DNA of 64,000 nucleotides. It comes from Citrobacter freundii ATCC 8090 = MTCC 1658 = NBRC 12681 (GTDB lineage Bacteria > Pseudomonadota > Gammaproteobacteria > Enterobacterales > Enterobacteriaceae). The stretch's first letter is position 1; each line of letters begins with the position of its first letter. The position numbers and the translations under genes are program-made. The stretch covers positions 3,658,001-3,722,000 of the forward strand of contig NZ_CP049015.1 of NCBI RefSeq assembly GCF_011064845.1, read 5' to 3'. A model generated the notes under the pieces. That model was not told where the DNA came from, did no database searches, and was given only the letters and a program-made list of their open reading frames with translations. Shown here in pieces: positions 1 through 10,608 of the stretch.

Positions 1-1086
1 ATGATGGTGCAGCTCATAACGTTCTTTCAGGCCACGCAAGATTGCGATGGTGTCTTCCACTGAAGGTTCAGCCACAAACACTTTCTGGAAACGACGTTCC
101 AGCGCCGCATCTTTTTCGATGTACTGGCGATATTCATCAAGCGTTGTGGCGCCTACGCAGTGCAGTTCCCCGCGAGCCAGCGCTGGTTTCAGCATGTTCC
201 CGGCGTCCATCGCGCCATCGGCTTTACCCGCCCCAACCATGGTATGCAATTCGTCGATAAACAGAATGACGTTGCCTTCCTGTTTCGAGAGATCGTTCAG
301 CACACCTTTTAAGCGTTCTTCAAACTCACCGCGATATTTGGCCCCAGCCACCAGCGCGCCCATATCCAGCGCCAGTACACGACGGCCTTTTAAGCCCTCC
401 GGCACTTCACCATTGATGATGCGTTGGGCCAGCCCTTCAACAATGGCTGTTTTACCGACACCGGGTTCACCGATTAACACTGGGTTATTTTTAGTACGAC
501 GTTGCAGCACCTGAATGGTACGGCGAATTTCTTCATCACGGCCGATAACTGGATCGAGTTTGCCCTGTTCAGCACGTTCAGTCAGATCGACGGTATATTT
601 TTTCAAGGCCTGACGTTGGTCTTCAGCCCCCTGGTCATTCACGCTTTCACCTCCACGCATTTGTTCAATTGCCTGAGTGATATTGGCGGTCGTCGCCCCT
701 GCTGATTTTAATAAATCGGTCAGCGTACCGCGTGACTCAAGCACCGCCAGAACGAACAGTTCTGACGAAATAAAGTTGTCCCCACGTTTTTGCGCCAGCT
801 TGTCGCAAAGATTCAGTACACGCACCAGTTCCTGAGAAGGCTGCACATCACCGCCGGTACCTTCTACCTGCGGCAAACGGCTCAACGCCTGGTCAATGGC
901 TGTACGTAACTGGCCAGCATTAATGCCAGCAGACGTTAATAAAGGACGTACCGATCCCCCTTCCTGATTCAGCAAGGCGCTCATTAGATGAAGTGGTTCG
1001 ATAAATTGATTGTCGTGCCCCAATGCGAGTGACTGGGCATCGGCAAGAGCAAGCTGGAATTTATTGGTAAGACGATCCAGACGCAT
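1..1086 (-). CDS. clpB: ClpB disaggregase, N-terminal part (cut by window edge)
   Basis: This is the first 362 residues of the Hsp100 ATPase that pulls proteins out of aggregates together with DnaK/DnaJ/GrpE. The C-terminal part lies outside the window. The Clp N-domain occupies about residues 1-145 and the first AAA+ domain begins near 160. The Walker A motif GEPGVGKT (about 206-213), Walker B LFIDELH and the GATT sensor segment are all visible. The start is the ATG at 1086, opening [10 protein letters not shown] as in the E. coli protein and preceded by a strong GGGAGGAG ribosome site. A heat-shock promoter lies just upstream. Identity is very secure from the sequence. Confidence 0.97.
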   Translation of the reverse strand, partial: MRLDRLTNKFQLALADAQSLALGHDNQFIEPLHLMSALLNQEGGSVRPLLTSAGINAGQLRTAIDQALSRLPQVEGTGGDVQPSQELVRVLNLCDKLAQKRGDNFISSELFVLAVLESRGTLTDLLKSAGATTANITQAIEQMRGGESVNDQGAEDQRQALKKYTVDLTERAEQGKLDPVIGRDEEIRRTIQVLQRRTKNNPVLIGEPGVGKTAIVEGLAQRIINGEVPEGLKGRRVLALDMGALVAGAKYRGEFEERLKGVLNDLSKQEGNVILFIDELHTMVGAGKADGAMDAGNMLKPALARGELHCVGATTLDEYRQYIEKDAALERRFQKVFVAEPSVEDTIAILRGLKERYELHHH

Positions 1087-1126
1087 AACTCCTCCCATAA
1101 CAGGTCAAAATTGCTACTGGAGATTA

Positions 1127-1153
1127 AATGAGGTCATCCCTCAATTATTCAAG
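1127..1153 (-). promoter_or_regulatory. Sigma-32 heat-shock promoter of clpB
   Basis: Read on the minus strand, a CTTGAA -35 element (1148-1153) is followed after 13 bases by CCTCATTT (1127-1134). This fits the sigma-32 pattern of CTTGAAA with a 13-17 base spacer and CCCCATNT. It lies about 40 bases upstream of the clpB start, where the known E. coli heat-shock promoter sits. The call is from motif reading plus family knowledge. An sRNA, RyfD, has been reported in the equivalent E. coli gap; I cannot see anything that proves it here. Confidence 0.65.
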
Positions 1154-1215
1154 GTGAATGACCTGAATTATGTGAAAAGAAAATTACACGTACCGGATCG
1201 TCTTGATTCTTTAGG

Positions 1216-1947
1216 TTATATCAGCCAAATAAAACTTGCCATACGACCCGTGGTATTGTCGCGACGATAAGAGAAGAACGTCTCACTTTCACTAAAGGTG
1301 CAACGGTCGCCGCCGTGGATGTTCTCCACGCCGACATTTGCCAGCCGCTGACGGGCAAGCTGGTAGATATCCGCCAGATACTTGTCGCCGCGCGGTACAA
1401 ATGCGAGGTCCGCTTGCGGATCTTTCGTCATGAATGCCTCGCGAACTTCTGCTCCCACTTCAAAGGCGTTTGGGCCTATCGCCGGACCTAGCCAGGCAAT
1501 AATGTTTTCAGGTTCGTCGGCAAAACACGCCACCGTCTCTTCCAGCGCGCCAGCGCATAATCCTCGCCAACCCGCATGGGCCGCAGCCACTTCCGTCCCG
1601 GCGCGATTGCAAAACAGCACCGGCAGACAATCAGCGGTCATTACAGCACACACTGTGCCCGGCGTGTTGCTATACGACGCATCTGCGCGTTTGGAGGCGT
1701 AAGGCCCGCCTGTCAGTTTCAGGACATCCTTACCGTGGACCTGCTCCAGCCAGACCGGCTTTGACGGCAGATTGCCCGCAGCAAACAGTCGTTTGCGGTT
1801 CTCTTCAACATGCTCCGGGTTATCGCCGCAATGGGCGCCCAGATTCAGCGAATCGTAAGGCGGCATACTGACTCCGCCAATACGGGTAGAACTACACGCC
1901 GCGACACCTTGCGGTATCGGCCACTGCGGAACAATTAGCTTACTCAT
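1216..1947 (-). CDS. pgeF: Peptidoglycan editing factor / purine nucleoside phosphorylase-like (PgeF, YfiH)
   Basis: This 243-residue member of the YfiH/LACC1 multicopper-polyphenol-oxidase-like family helps keep peptidoglycan precursors correct by removing wrongly incorporated L-Ser from the UDP-MurNAc peptide. The three metal/catalytic residues expected in the family are present: His71 in EQVHG, Cys107 in TADCLP and His124 in AAAHAGWRG. The ATG at 1947 overlaps the rluD stop in an ATGA arrangement, so the two genes are probably translationally coupled in one rluD-pgeF transcript. Length and position match E. coli yfiH. Confidence 0.95.
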   Translation of the reverse strand: MSKLIVPQWPIPQGVAACSSTRIGGVSMPPYDSLNLGAHCGDNPEHVEENRKRLFAAGNLPSKPVWLEQVHGKDVLKLTGGPYASKRADASYSNTPGTVCAVMTADCLPVLFCNRAGTEVAAAHAGWRGLCAGALEETVACFADEPENIIAWLGPAIGPNAFEVGAEVREAFMTKDPQADLAFVPRGDKYLADIYQLARQRLANVGVENIHGGDRCTFSESETFFSYRRDNTTGRMASFIWLI

Positions 1948-2924
1948 AGCCAGGCAATATCATCCTTATGTTCTTCGAAATCAGCGCGCATCACTTCAAT
2001 CAATTGCACCATATCTTGTGGGATCGGCGCATGCCATTCCATTTCGATACCGGAAATCGGGTGATACAAACGCAGCATGGTCGCATGTAGCGCCTGGCGG
2101 TCGAACTTACGCAGTACGGAGATAAATTCGTCAGAAGCGCCTTTCGGTGGACGTGGACGACCGCCGTAGACCTGATCGCCCACCAGCGGATGAGTGATAT
2201 GTGCCATGTGCACGCGGATCTGGTGCGTACGTCCGGTTTCCAGACGCAACCGCAGACGCGTGTGCACACGGAAGTGTTCCATAATGCGATAGTGCGTTAC
2301 CGCCGGTTTCCCCATTGGGTGTACCGCCATGTGCGTACGCTTGGTCGGGTGACGGCTAATCGGTTCCTCAACGGTTCCGCCAGCAGTCATGTGACCAATT
2401 GCTACGGCTTCGTACTCACGGGTAATTTCGCGCAGCTGCAATGACTCAACCAGACGTGTTTGTGCCGGAACCGTTTTTGCCACCACCATTAATCCGGTCG
2501 TGTCTTTATCCAGACGGTGTACGATACCGGCACGAGGAACATCCGCGATTGGCGGGTAGTAATGCAGTAACGCATTCAATACCGTACCATCAGGATTCCC
2601 GGCGCCCGGATGCACTACAAGGTCACGGGGTTTGTTGATGACAAGAATATCATCATCTTCATAAACGATATCCAGTGGGATATCCTGAGGTTCAAAACGA
2701 ACCTCTTCATCAATTTCTGCATTGATGGAGACACGCTCTCCACCCAACACTTTTTCTTTCGGTTTATCGCAAAGATTGCCATTTACCAGCACGCGCTGGT
2801 CGAGGATCCATTCTTTTATGCGCGATCGCGAATAATCAGGGAACAATTCGGCCAAAGCCTGATCTAAGCGTTGACCGAGCTGATTTTCGGAGACTGTTGC
2901 GGTGAGTTCTACTCGTTGTGCCAT
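1944..2924 (-). CDS. rluD: 23S rRNA pseudouridine synthase RluD
   Basis: RluD makes pseudouridines 1911, 1915 and 1917 in helix 69 of 23S rRNA and is needed for normal ribosome assembly. It is 326 residues long, the usual length. An S4-like RNA-binding domain occupies about residues 18-80. The catalytic domain follows, with the HRLDKDTTGL motif placing the nucleophile at Asp139, and GRTHQIRVHM further on. It is transcribed divergently from bamD across a 131-base gap, the same order as in E. coli. Confidence 0.97.
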   Translation of the reverse strand: MAQRVELTATVSENQLGQRLDQALAELFPDYSRSRIKEWILDQRVLVNGNLCDKPKEKVLGGERVSINAEIDEEVRFEPQDIPLDIVYEDDDILVINKPRDLVVHPGAGNPDGTVLNALLHYYPPIADVPRAGIVHRLDKDTTGLMVVAKTVPAQTRLVESLQLREITREYEAVAIGHMTAGGTVEEPISRHPTKRTHMAVHPMGKPAVTHYRIMEHFRVHTRLRLRLETGRTHQIRVHMAHITHPLVGDQVYGGRPRPPKGASDEFISVLRKFDRQALHATMLRLYHPISGIEMEWHAPIPQDMVQLIEVMRADFEEHKDDIAWL

Positions 2925-3055
2925 AAACTGCTTCTTCGTTTAACGTTGGGTTTTACGGCTTTGCCGTTTAATATAGTGTGCTATTGTAGCTGGTCTTAAC
3001 CGGGAGCAGGAACAGAGAATCTCCCGTATTACATTTTGAGGAAAGTCAAAACGTC

Positions 3056-3793
3056 ATGACGCGCATGAAATATCTGGTGGCAGCAGCCACGTTGAGCCTG
3101 TTTTTGGCGGGTTGCTCTGGTTCAAAGGAAGAGGTGCCCGATAATCCGCCAAATGAAATCTACGCGACTGCTCAGCAAAAGCTGCAGGACGGTAACTGGA
3201 AACAGGCAATAACGCAATTGGAAGCGTTGGATAACCGTTATCCATTTGGACCGTATTCTCAGCAGGTGCAATTAGATCTCATCTACGCCTACTACAAAAA
3301 CGCCGATCTGCCACTTGCTCAGGCTGCTATCGATCGTTTTATCCGTCTTAACCCGACACACCCTAACATTGATTATGTCATGTATATGCGTGGCCTGACC
3401 AATATGGCGTTGGATGATAGCGCACTGCAAGGATTCTTTGGTGTTGATCGCAGCGATCGCGATCCCCAACACGCCCGAGCTGCGTTTAATGACTTTTCCA
3501 AACTGGTACGTGGCTATCCGAACAGCCAGTACACCACTGATGCCACCAAACGTCTGGTGTTCCTGAAAGATCGTCTGGCGAAGTATGAATATTCTGTTGC
3601 GGAATACTACACTGCCCGCGGTGCATGGGTTGCCGTGGTAAACCGTGTGGAAGGCATGCTGCGCGACTACCCTGATACTCAGGCAACACGTGATGCTCTG
3701 CCGTTAATGGAAAAAGCTTATCGCCAGATGCAGATGAATGCGCAGGCAGAAAAAGTAGCGAAAATCATTGCCGCTAACAGCAGCAATACCTGA
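3056..3793 (+). CDS. bamD: Outer-membrane assembly lipoprotein BamD
   Basis: BamD is the essential lipoprotein of the BAM complex that inserts beta-barrel proteins into the outer membrane. The 245-residue product has a signal peptide with lipobox LAGC (Cys20 lipidated). Five TPR-like repeats follow, matching the known fold, in which they bind BamA and substrate. The ATG at 3056 gives the expected N-terminus [10 protein letters not shown], with a GAGGAAAG ribosome site ahead. It stands alone and ends at a strong terminator. Its partner bamE lies 17 kb downstream in this window. Confidence 0.97.
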   Translation: MTRMKYLVAAATLSLFLAGCSGSKEEVPDNPPNEIYATAQQKLQDGNWKQAITQLEALDNRYPFGPYSQQVQLDLIYAYYKNADLPLAQAAIDRFIRLNPTHPNIDYVMYMRGLTNMALDDSALQGFFGVDRSDRDPQHARAAFNDFSKLVRGYPNSQYTTDATKRLVFLKDRLAKYEYSVAEYYTARGAWVAVVNRVEGMLRDYPDTQATRDALPLMEKAYRQMQMNAQAEKVAKIIAANSSNT

Positions 3794-3808
3794 TTTGCCT
3801 CAGAATGC

Positions 3809-3839
3809 AAAACGGCAGCCCAAGGGCTGCCGTTTTTTT
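3809..3839 (+). terminator. Rho-independent terminator of bamD
   Basis: ACGGCAGCCC and GGGCTGCCGT form a perfect ten-base stem with a two-base gap, continued by flanking A/T pairs and a run of seven T. It follows the bamD stop by 15 bases. Confidence 0.9.
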
Positions 3840-3921
3840 ATCCGTTAACGCTACAACTGAAGCGGTTTAGCTCCGACGCATCCCATCAAATATGGCCTGC
3901 TTTCAGGTATTCCTCAAGTAA

Positions 3922-4401
<480 letters not shown>

Positions 4402-4424
4402 TCCCTTACATTGAGTGTATCGCC

Positions 4425-4448
4425 AACGCGCCTTCGGGCGCGTTTTTT
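4425..4448 (+). terminator. Terminator of raiA
   Basis: AACGCGCC and GGCGCGTT form a stem around a short TTCG-type loop, followed by T6. The T-run abuts the pheL -35 element, so the raiA terminator and the pheL promoter are packed together. Confidence 0.85.
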
Positions 4449-4449
4449 G

Positions 4450-4479
4450 TTGACAGGGTGAAAACAGTACGGGTACTTT
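4450..4479 (+). promoter_or_regulatory. Promoter of pheL-pheA
   Basis: A perfect TTGACA (4450-4455) is followed after 18 bases by TACTTT (4474-4479). The position, 25 bases ahead of the leader peptide, matches the known E. coli pheA promoter. Confidence 0.7.
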
Positions 4480-4504
4480 ACTGACGTAGCCAAAGGAAAA
4501 TTAC

Positions 4505-4552
4505 ATGAAACTTGTTCCGTTCTTCTTCGCATTCTTTTTTACCTTCCCCTGA
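4505..4552 (+). CDS. pheL: pheA leader peptide
   Basis: This is a 15-residue peptide, MKLVPFFFAFFFTFP, with seven phenylalanines, preceded by AAAGGAAA. Its translation senses charged tRNA-Phe: ribosome stalling at the Phe codons favours the antiterminator and lets transcription enter pheA. The E. coli version starts MKHIP, so residues 3-4 differ here while all seven Phe are kept. Confidence 0.95.
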   Translation: MKLVPFFFAFFFTFP

Positions 4553-4598
4553 ATGGGAGGCGTTTCGTCGTGTGATAAAGAATGCGAAGACGAACAAT

Positions 4599-4627
4599 AA
4601 GGCCTCCCACAACGGGGGGCCTTTTTT
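4599..4627 (+). terminator. pheA attenuator
   Basis: GGCCTCCC (4601-4608) pairs with GGGGGGCC (4614-4621), with one T-G wobble, followed by a T6 run. This is the terminator arm of the phenylalanine attenuator. Segments between pheL and this stem, for example the GAATGCGAAGA region at 4580-4590, can pair alternatively with the pheL coding sequence. Confidence 0.85.
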
Positions 4628-4651
4628 ATTGATAACAAGAAAGGCAACACT

Positions 4652-5812
4652 ATGACATCGGAAAACCCATTGCTGGCGCTGCGCGATAAGATCAGCACGC
4701 TGGATGAAAAATTACTGGCCCTGCTGGCTGAGCGACGTGGACTGGCCGTAGAAGTTGGTAAAGCCAAACTGCTTTCACATCGTCCGGTACGAGATATCGA
4801 CCGTGAACGTGACCTGTTGGACCGCCTGATTCAGTTGGGCAAAGCACATCATCTCGATGCTCACTACATTACCCGCCTGTTCCAGCTCATAATCGAAGAC
4901 TCCGTCCTGACTCAACAGGCTCTGCTCCAGCAACACCTGAACAAAATTAACCCACACTCCGCGCGCGTGGCCTTCCTGGGACCAAAAGGATCATATTCCC
5001 ATCTGGCAGCACGTCAGTACGCCGCCCGCCATTTTGAACAATTTATTGAAAGCGGCTGCGCAAAATTTGCCGATATCTTTAATCAGGTCGAAACCGGACA
5101 GGCTGACTATGCTGTGGTTCCGATTGAAAACACCAGCTCCGGTGGGATTAACGACGTTTACGACCTGCTGCAGCACACCAGCCTGTCTATTGTTGGCGAG
5201 ATGACCATTACGATAGACCACTGTGTACTGGTGTCCGGCACTACGGATCTTGAGACCATTGAAACGGTATACAGCCATCCGCAGCCGTTCCAGCAGTGCA
5301 GCAAGTTCCTGAATCGCTACCCGCACTGGAAGATTGAGTACACTGAAAGCACCTCTGCGGCAATGGAAAAAGTTGCGCAGGCTAACTCACCGCATGTGGC
5401 GGCCCTGGGGAGCGAAGCCGGAGGCGTACTGTATGGTTTGCAGGTTCTCGAGCATATTGAGGCTAACCAGTCGCAAAACATCACCCGCTTCGTGGTGCTG
5501 GCACGTAAAGCAATCAATGTATCCGACCAGGTTCCGGCAAAAACCACGTTGCTGATGGCAACAGGACAACAGGCCGGTGCGCTGGTAGAAGCATTGCTGG
5601 TGCTGCGTAACCATAATCTGATTATGACTAAACTGGAGTCACGCCCGATTCACGGCAATCCGTGGGAAGAGATGTTTTATCTTGATATCCAGGCCAATCT
5701 GGAATCGCCCCAAATGCAAAAAGCATTGAAAGAGCTGGGTGAGATTACACGTTCGATGAAAGTACTGGGATGCTATCCGAGTGAGAACGTGGTGCCGGTC
5801 GATCCGAGCTAA
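4652..5812 (+). CDS. pheA: Chorismate mutase / prephenate dehydratase (P-protein)
   Basis: This bifunctional enzyme takes chorismate to prephenate and on to phenylpyruvate for phenylalanine synthesis. At 386 residues it is the same length as the E. coli protein. The AroQ-type mutase domain is about residues 1-95. The prephenate dehydratase domain is about 105-285, with the TSSGG motif. The C-terminal ACT domain carries the GALV and ESRP feedback motifs for Phe binding, both intact. Control is by the pheL attenuator upstream. Confidence 0.97.
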   Translation: MTSENPLLALRDKISTLDEKLLALLAERRGLAVEVGKAKLLSHRPVRDIDRERDLLDRLIQLGKAHHLDAHYITRLFQLIIEDSVLTQQALLQQHLNKINPHSARVAFLGPKGSYSHLAARQYAARHFEQFIESGCAKFADIFNQVETGQADYAVVPIENTSSGGINDVYDLLQHTSLSIVGEMTITIDHCVLVSGTTDLETIETVYSHPQPFQQCSKFLNRYPHWKIEYTESTSAAMEKVAQANSPHVAALGSEAGGVLYGLQVLEHIEANQSQNITRFVVLARKAINVSDQVPAKTTLLMATGQQAGALVEALLVLRNHNLIMTKLESRPIHGNPWEEMFYLDIQANLESPQMQKALKELGEITRSMKVLGCYPSENVVPVDPS

Positions 5813-5822
5813 CATTTAACAG

Positions 5823-5902
5823 TGCCGGATGGCACTACGCTTATCCGGCCTACAATTCATGCGATTTTTGTAGGCCGGATAAGACGAAGCCGCCATCCGG
5901 CA
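5823..5902. repeat. Pair of REP elements (BIME) between pheA and tyrA
   Basis: Two inverted REP units, each with a GCCGGAT arm and a TTATCCGGCC-type arm, flank a short AT-rich spacer. The unit sits between the convergent pheA and tyrA ends. REP pairs of this kind are common in enteric intergenic regions and can stabilise mRNA 3' ends or bind gyrase. Confidence 0.85.
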
Positions 5903-5908
5903 TCTTAA

Positions 5909-7030
5909 TTAAGGACGGCTGTCATTCGCCTGGCGTAACAAAGTACGGCTTTCACTCTGGAAGCGTTTCGCATAATCGCCAAACCAATGCTCGACCTTAC
6001 GGAAACTGTCGATAAACGCTTGCTTATCGCCCTGTTCCAGTAAACCAATCGCCTCACCAAAACGTTGGTAGTAGCGTTTGATCAGCGCAAGGTTGCTCTC
6101 AGACGACATAATAATATCGGCATAGAGCTGCGGATCCTGGGCAAACAGACGGCCAACCATCGCCAGTTCAAGACGGTAAATCGGCGAAGAGAGCGCCAGC
6201 AGCTGCTCCAGTTGAACATTCTCTTCCGCTAAATGCAGACCGTAAGCAAAGGTCGCAAAGTGACGCAATGCCTGAATAAACGCCATGTTCTGATCGTGTT
6301 CAACGGCGCTGATCCGATGTAGTCGTGCACCCCATACCTGAATTTGTTCCAGAAACCACTGATAGGCTTCCGGCTGACGTCCATCACACCAGACGACGAC
6401 CTGCTTTGCCAGACTGCCGCTGTCCGGACCAAACATTGGGTGTAACCCCACCACCGGGCCATCATGTGCAGCCAGCATCGCCTGCAAAGGACCATTTTTC
6501 ACTGAAGCCAGATCCACCAGGATGCAGTCAGACGGCAGACGCGGTAGTTTGGCGATCACCTGCTCGGTGATGTGGATCGGCACACTGACGATCACCATCC
6601 CAGCATCAGAGACGATCTCCGGCGCGCGATCCCAATCCTGCTGTTCCAGGATCCGCACCTGGTAACCTGACAGGGTGAGCATTTTTTCAAACAGACGCCC
6701 CATCTGACCGCCGCCACCGACGATCACTACCGGCCGCAGAGAAGGACAAAGCGTTTTAAACCCTTTGTCGTTCTCACTGGAATAGGACTCACGCATAACG
6801 CGGCGTAGCACATCTTCAATCAGGTCCGGCGGCACGCCAAGGGCTTCCGCTTCTGCCCGGCGAGAGGCAAGCATAGAGGCTTCCCGTTCCGGCACGTAAA
6901 TCGGCAACCCAAAACGGCTTTTTACTTCACCAACTTCGGTAACCAGCTCCAGGCGGCGTGCCAGTAAATCCAGCAGCGCCTTGTCGACTTCATCAATTTG
7001 ATCGCGTAATGCGGTCAATTCAGCAACCAT
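5909..7030 (-). CDS. tyrA: Chorismate mutase / prephenate dehydrogenase (T-protein)
   Basis: This bifunctional enzyme makes prephenate and oxidises it to 4-hydroxyphenylpyruvate for tyrosine. It has 373 residues, equal to the E. coli protein when started at MVAELTAL (7030) rather than the in-frame codon two residues upstream. The AroQ mutase domain is about 1-90. The NAD-binding Rossmann motif GGGGQMG is near 105, and the dehydrogenase domain runs to the end. It lies 10 bases downstream of aroF, forming the tyrosine operon aroF-tyrA under TyrR. Confidence 0.97.
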   Translation of the reverse strand: MVAELTALRDQIDEVDKALLDLLARRLELVTEVGEVKSRFGLPIYVPEREASMLASRRAEAEALGVPPDLIEDVLRRVMRESYSSENDKGFKTLCPSLRPVVIVGGGGQMGRLFEKMLTLSGYQVRILEQQDWDRAPEIVSDAGMVIVSVPIHITEQVIAKLPRLPSDCILVDLASVKNGPLQAMLAAHDGPVVGLHPMFGPDSGSLAKQVVVWCDGRQPEAYQWFLEQIQVWGARLHRISAVEHDQNMAFIQALRHFATFAYGLHLAEENVQLEQLLALSSPIYRLELAMVGRLFAQDPQLYADIIMSSESNLALIKRYYQRFGEAIGLLEQGDKQAFIDSFRKVEHWFGDYAKRFQSESRTLLRQANDSRP

Positions 7031-7040
7031 AACCAACCTC

Positions 7041-8111
7041 TTATGCTACACGCGCCGACAGCTGACCGTTTAAATCTTGACTAATTTCACGCAGCAGCGC
7101 ATCCGTCATTTCCCAGCTAATGCAGGCATCGGTTACGGACACGCCGTATTTCATTTCGCTGCGCGGCTGTTCAGAAGACTGGTTGCCTTCGTGAATATTA
7201 CTTTCAATCATCAAACCAATGATCGAGCGATTGCCATCTTTGATTTGTGCAATTACGGATTCAGCCACGGCAGGCTGACGGCGGTAATCTTTATTGGAAT
7301 TACCATGACTGCAATCTACCATCAGAGAAGGTCGTAGTCCCGCCTGCTCCATCTCTTTTTCGCACTGGGCGACATCTGCCGGGCTGTAGTTCGGCGCTTT
7401 AGCCCCGCGCAGGATCACGTGGCCGTCCGGATTCCCCTGAGTTTGCAACAGCGCAACCTGCCCGGCCTGATTAATACCAACAAAGCGGTGCGACTGCGCA
7501 GCCGCACGCATGGCGTTAATGGCGGTCGCCAGGCTACCGTCAGTACCATTCTTAAAGCCAACCGGCATCGAAAGACCGGAAGCCATTTCGCGGTGTGTCT
7601 GCGATTCCGTGGTACGGGCTCCGATTGCGGACCAGCTAAACAGATCGCCCAGGTATTGCGGGCTATTTGGATCCAGCGCTTCAGTTGCCAGCGGCAGTCC
7701 CATATTTACCAGTTCAAGCAGCAGCTGGCGCGCAATTTTCAGACCTGCTTCAACATCAAAAGAGCCATCCATATGAGGATCGTTAATTAACCCTTTCCAG
7801 CCAACGGTGGTACGGGGTTTTTCAAAATAGACGCGCATCACCAGGTAGAGGCTATCGCTGACCTCTGCGGCAAGGGCTTTAAATCGACGAGCATACTCAA
7901 TAGCCATTTCAGGATCGTGAATGGAGCATGGGCCACATACGACCAGCAGGCGCGGATCGCGACCGGAGATAATATCTGAGATGGTTTTACGCGACTGGGC
8001 GATTTGCGCCTCTTGCTCCTGGCTCAGCGGAAATTCAGCTTTCAGCTGCTCCGGGGTCATCAGAACCTGTTCGTCGGTAATATGTACGTTGTTCAGCGCG
8101 TCTTTTTGCAT
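7041..8111 (-). CDS. aroF: DAHP synthase, tyrosine-sensitive (AroF)
   Basis: AroF condenses phosphoenolpyruvate with erythrose 4-phosphate, the first step of the shikimate pathway. It has 356 residues, the usual length. The class I motifs [32 protein letters not shown] and DCSHGN are present. The N-terminus MQKDALNN keeps the Asn7-Asn8 pair; Asn8 is known to matter for tyrosine inhibition in E. coli. It is the first gene of aroF-tyrA, with TyrR boxes and a promoter upstream. Confidence 0.97.
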   Translation of the reverse strand: MQKDALNNVHITDEQVLMTPEQLKAEFPLSQEQEAQIAQSRKTISDIISGRDPRLLVVCGPCSIHDPEMAIEYARRFKALAAEVSDSLYLVMRVYFEKPRTTVGWKGLINDPHMDGSFDVEAGLKIARQLLLELVNMGLPLATEALDPNSPQYLGDLFSWSAIGARTTESQTHREMASGLSMPVGFKNGTDGSLATAINAMRAAAQSHRFVGINQAGQVALLQTQGNPDGHVILRGAKAPNYSPADVAQCEKEMEQAGLRPSLMVDCSHGNSNKDYRRQPAVAESVIAQIKDGNRSIIGLMIESNIHEGNQSSEQPRSEMKYGVSVTDACISWEMTDALLREISQDLNGQLSARVA

Positions 8112-8167
8112 GATGGTGATCCTGTTTAGCTCGTTTGCGATAGTTGATCCTCAGCGAGGAGGAAATA

Positions 8168-8195
8168 ACGATACCACAACAGGTAAAGATTTCAA
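8168..8195 (-). promoter_or_regulatory. aroF promoter
   Basis: On the minus strand TTGAAA (8190-8195) is followed after 16 bases by TATCGT (8168-8173). The arrangement matches the known E. coli aroF promoter, and the TyrR boxes lie just upstream of it. Confidence 0.7.
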
Positions 8196-8204
8196 TCCAC
8201 AATC

Positions 8205-8222
8205 CGTAAATTTTAATTTACA
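8205..8222. promoter_or_regulatory. TyrR box 1 upstream of aroF
   Basis: CGTAAATTTTAATTTACA fits the TyrR pattern TGTAAA-N6-TTTACA with one mismatch. It lies 9 bases upstream of the -35 hexamer, where bound TyrR would block RNA polymerase in the presence of tyrosine. Confidence 0.75.
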
Positions 8223-8257
8223 CAGCGTTATTTTAAGGCAAAAACAGCCCTTATAAA

Positions 8258-8275
8258 CGTACACTTATATTTACA
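8258..8275. promoter_or_regulatory. TyrR box 2 upstream of aroF
   Basis: CGTACACTTATATTTACA fits TGTAAA-N6-TTTACA with two mismatches, 53 bases from the first box, that is about five helical turns. This suits cooperative TyrR binding, as in E. coli where aroF has multiple boxes. Confidence 0.65.
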
Positions 8276-8325
8276 TCACGAATTTTAAGATCCGCTATGC
8301 TTAAAAAAACAAGGGAGCACAGGCA

Positions 8326-8700
8326 ATGAAGCAACTCATCAGCATCTTATTTCTATTCCTTCTTAGCGGATGTCAGATAGATCCCTATACCCATGCCCCC
8401 ACCTGGACTGGTACTGACTGGTATGACGCCGGGATACAAGATGCCATTTCGGGCTATGCCGTTAAAGATAATGAAACTCTTGCCGACAACTTCAATGATC
8501 CCGAAGTCGATCGTACGAAATATCTTAAGGGTTACGCCGAAGGACAACGCAAAATCTGCCAGCAAGATTTTGTTTACGCCAGAGGTCTGGCCGGGAAAAC
8601 CTTTCCTGCAAGTTGTGATACGGTCGAAAATATTGACCAGTTACACGATGCCTGGAAAAAAGGAGCAAACGAAGGTTCTGCCTCAATAAGATTAAACTAA
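8326..8700 (+). CDS. yfiL: DUF2799 lipoprotein YfiL
   Basis: This is a 124-residue predicted lipoprotein with a signal peptide ending LLSGCQ (Cys16 lipidated). The rest reads as DUF2799, with repeated W/YDAG-type and YAEGQ segments and two further cysteines. The gene precedes yfiR-dgcN-yfiB, as in E. coli, but 158 bases separate them. Its function is unknown; a link to the neighbouring cyclic-di-GMP module is only by position. Confidence 0.8.
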   Translation: MKQLISILFLFLLSGCQIDPYTHAPTWTGTDWYDAGIQDAISGYAVKDNETLADNFNDPEVDRTKYLKGYAEGQRKICQQDFVYARGLAGKTFPASCDTVENIDQLHDAWKKGANEGSASIRLN

Positions 8701-8858
8701 ACAATGGCTTAAATTTTACAGCCAACTAGGATTTAACTTAAATCGCCATCAGCTTTACCCCTGGAATAATGACGACTTAGGAAAATAATGTTATTTTGTC
8801 TTAAACAATCTTGAATGTATTTCGACGCTTTACGGCAAACGCTGGTAGGTAACTATTC

Positions 8859-9377
8859 ATGAGCTATTCTTACCGACTCATACTTCTACTGGCACTGCTC
8901 CTGACCGGGTTACCGCTGTACGCCCAAAGCGTTACAGAAGAAGCAAAATCTGTACGTGCTATGGTTTCCGGCATCGTCAGTTATACACGCTGGCCAGCAC
9001 TTTCCGGGCCACCCAAACTGTGTATTTTCTCTTCATCGCGTTTTTCCAGTGTTCTGGAAGATACCAGTACTGGGGCATTACCCTATCTTCCCGTCATCAT
9101 TCGTACGGAACAAGAAATATTAGTTTCGCAATGTGACGGTTTTTATTTTGGAAAAGAATCACCTACTTATCAGGTGGAATTAAAGAATAAATATCCGACT
9201 AAGGCATTGCTATTAATTGCAGAACAAAATCCCGAATGCGTTATTGGCAGCGCCTTTTGCCTCATAATTAAAGATGAAGATGTGAGATTTTCCGTAAATA
9301 TGGATTCCCTTTCACGCAGCGGCGTAAGGGTAAGTCCTGACGTATTGATGCTTGCACGGAATAATAAGCATGGATAA
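8859..9377 (+). CDS. yfiR: YfiR, periplasmic repressor of the diguanylate cyclase DgcN
   Basis: This 172-residue protein (DUF4154) has a cleavable signal peptide (hydrophobic stretch to LPLYAQ, about residues 1-22). In Pseudomonas and E. coli, YfiR holds the inner-membrane cyclase YfiN/DgcN inactive from the periplasm and is redox-sensitive through cysteines. Four cysteines are present in the mature part (contexts KLCIF, SQCDG, PECVI, AFCLI), in line with two disulfides. The stop overlaps the dgcN start by 8 bases, indicating coupled translation. Confidence 0.92.
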   Translation: MSYSYRLILLLALLLTGLPLYAQSVTEEAKSVRAMVSGIVSYTRWPALSGPPKLCIFSSSRFSSVLEDTSTGALPYLPVIIRTEQEILVSQCDGFYFGKESPTYQVELKNKYPTKALLLIAEQNPECVIGSAFCLIIKDEDVRFSVNMDSLSRSGVRVSPDVLMLARNNKHG

Positions 9378-10596
9378 GGGCCATTCTCCTGTAACACGCC
9401 CAACGTTTAAACGGACATTACGGCGTATCAGCATAATCAGCGTCCTGGTGACGATGACGTTGATCTGGCTGCTGCTCAGCATTTCTTCCGTGCTGGCCTT
9501 AAGACAGTATGCGCAAAAGAATCTGGATCTGACTGCCGCTACCATGACCCGCACGCTTGAAGCTGCATTAGTCTTTTCTGATAGTGTTGCAGCAACTGAA
9601 ACACTGGCGGCACTGGGCCAGCAAGGGCAATTTTCCGTTGCGGAAGTTCGTAATAAACACCAGAAGGTGATCGCCACCTGGCGCTATAACGCGCAAGACA
9701 CCACGGAGAAGATCAGCGGACTGATCAGCCACTGGCTGTTCCCACAACCGGTCACTCAGCCTATTTTGCATAATGGCAACGTCATAGGCGAAGTACGATT
9801 GACTGCACGCGATAGCGTTATCAGCCGTTTCATCTATTTGTCGCTGGCCGTTCTTACCGGGTGCATTTTGTTGGCATCAGGCATAGCATTAATGCTCACC
9901 CGCTATTTACACAATGGCGTCGTGGAAGCCCTGCAAAATATAACCGAGGTGGTACATGATGTACGTACCAACCGTAACTTTTCGCGACGCGTTTCCGAGG
10001 AACGCATTGAAGAGTTTCATCTTTTTGCCCAGGACTTTAATAGTCTGCTGGACGAGATGGAGGAGTGGCAACTTCGGCTGCAGGCAAAGAACGCTCAACT
10101 TTTGCGTACCGCACTACATGATCCTCTGACGGGCCTGGCAAATCGCGCCGCTTTTCGTAGCAGTATTAACGCGCTGATGAATGACGATGCCGCCCACAGC
10201 AGCTCCGCTTTGTTATTCCTTGATGGTGATAATTTTAAATTTATCAATGATACCTGGGGCCACGCTGCGGGGGATCGGGTTCTGATTGAAGTCGCTAAAA
10301 GGCTGTCCGAATTTGGCGGTAATCGACATTCGCCATACAGACTTGGCGGCGACGAGTTCGCGATGGTGCTGTACAGCGTTCATTCTGAATATGAGGTTCA
10401 GCGGATCTGCGCGGCACTGTCACAAGAGTTTGACCGACCTTTTGACCTGCATAATGGTCATTTAGCAAGCATGACACTCAGCATCGGTTTTGCGCTGACG
10501 TGGGAACATGCCTCTGCCGAGAAATTACAAGAACTTGCCGATCAAAATATGTATCAGGCCAAAAATTTGCGTTCTGAACGCACTATTATTAAATAA
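9370..10596 (+). CDS. dgcN: Diguanylate cyclase DgcN (YfiN)
   Basis: DgcN is an inner-membrane enzyme that makes cyclic-di-GMP from two GTP. The 408-residue product has a transmembrane segment at about 21-44, a periplasmic CHASE8-type sensor region, and a second transmembrane segment near 155-178. A HAMP domain is followed by a GGDEF domain with the intact signature RLGGDEFA. No RxxD inhibitory site precedes GGDEF, so product inhibition at the usual I-site is not expected. I chose the ATG at 9370 because it gives an N-terminus like E. coli YfiN and overlaps the yfiR end. Confidence 0.94.
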   Translation: MDKGHSPVTRPTFKRTLRRISIISVLVTMTLIWLLLSISSVLALRQYAQKNLDLTAATMTRTLEAALVFSDSVAATETLAALGQQGQFSVAEVRNKHQKVIATWRYNAQDTTEKISGLISHWLFPQPVTQPILHNGNVIGEVRLTARDSVISRFIYLSLAVLTGCILLASGIALMLTRYLHNGVVEALQNITEVVHDVRTNRNFSRRVSEERIEEFHLFAQDFNSLLDEMEEWQLRLQAKNAQLLRTALHDPLTGLANRAAFRSSINALMNDDAAHSSSALLFLDGDNFKFINDTWGHAAGDRVLIEVAKRLSEFGGNRHSPYRLGGDEFAMVLYSVHSEYEVQRICAALSQEFDRPFDLHNGHLASMTLSIGFALTWEHASAEKLQELADQNMYQAKNLRSERTIIK

Positions 10597-10608
10597 GGAA
10601 TTACACAC

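Noticed and set aside
4505..4627. Riboswitch upstream of pheA
   Set aside because: The leader is fully explained by the Phe-rich peptide and the attenuator stem.
5823..5902. Terminator or small RNA between pheA and tyrA
   Set aside because: The sequence is a standard pair of REP units; the hairpin potential is explained by that.
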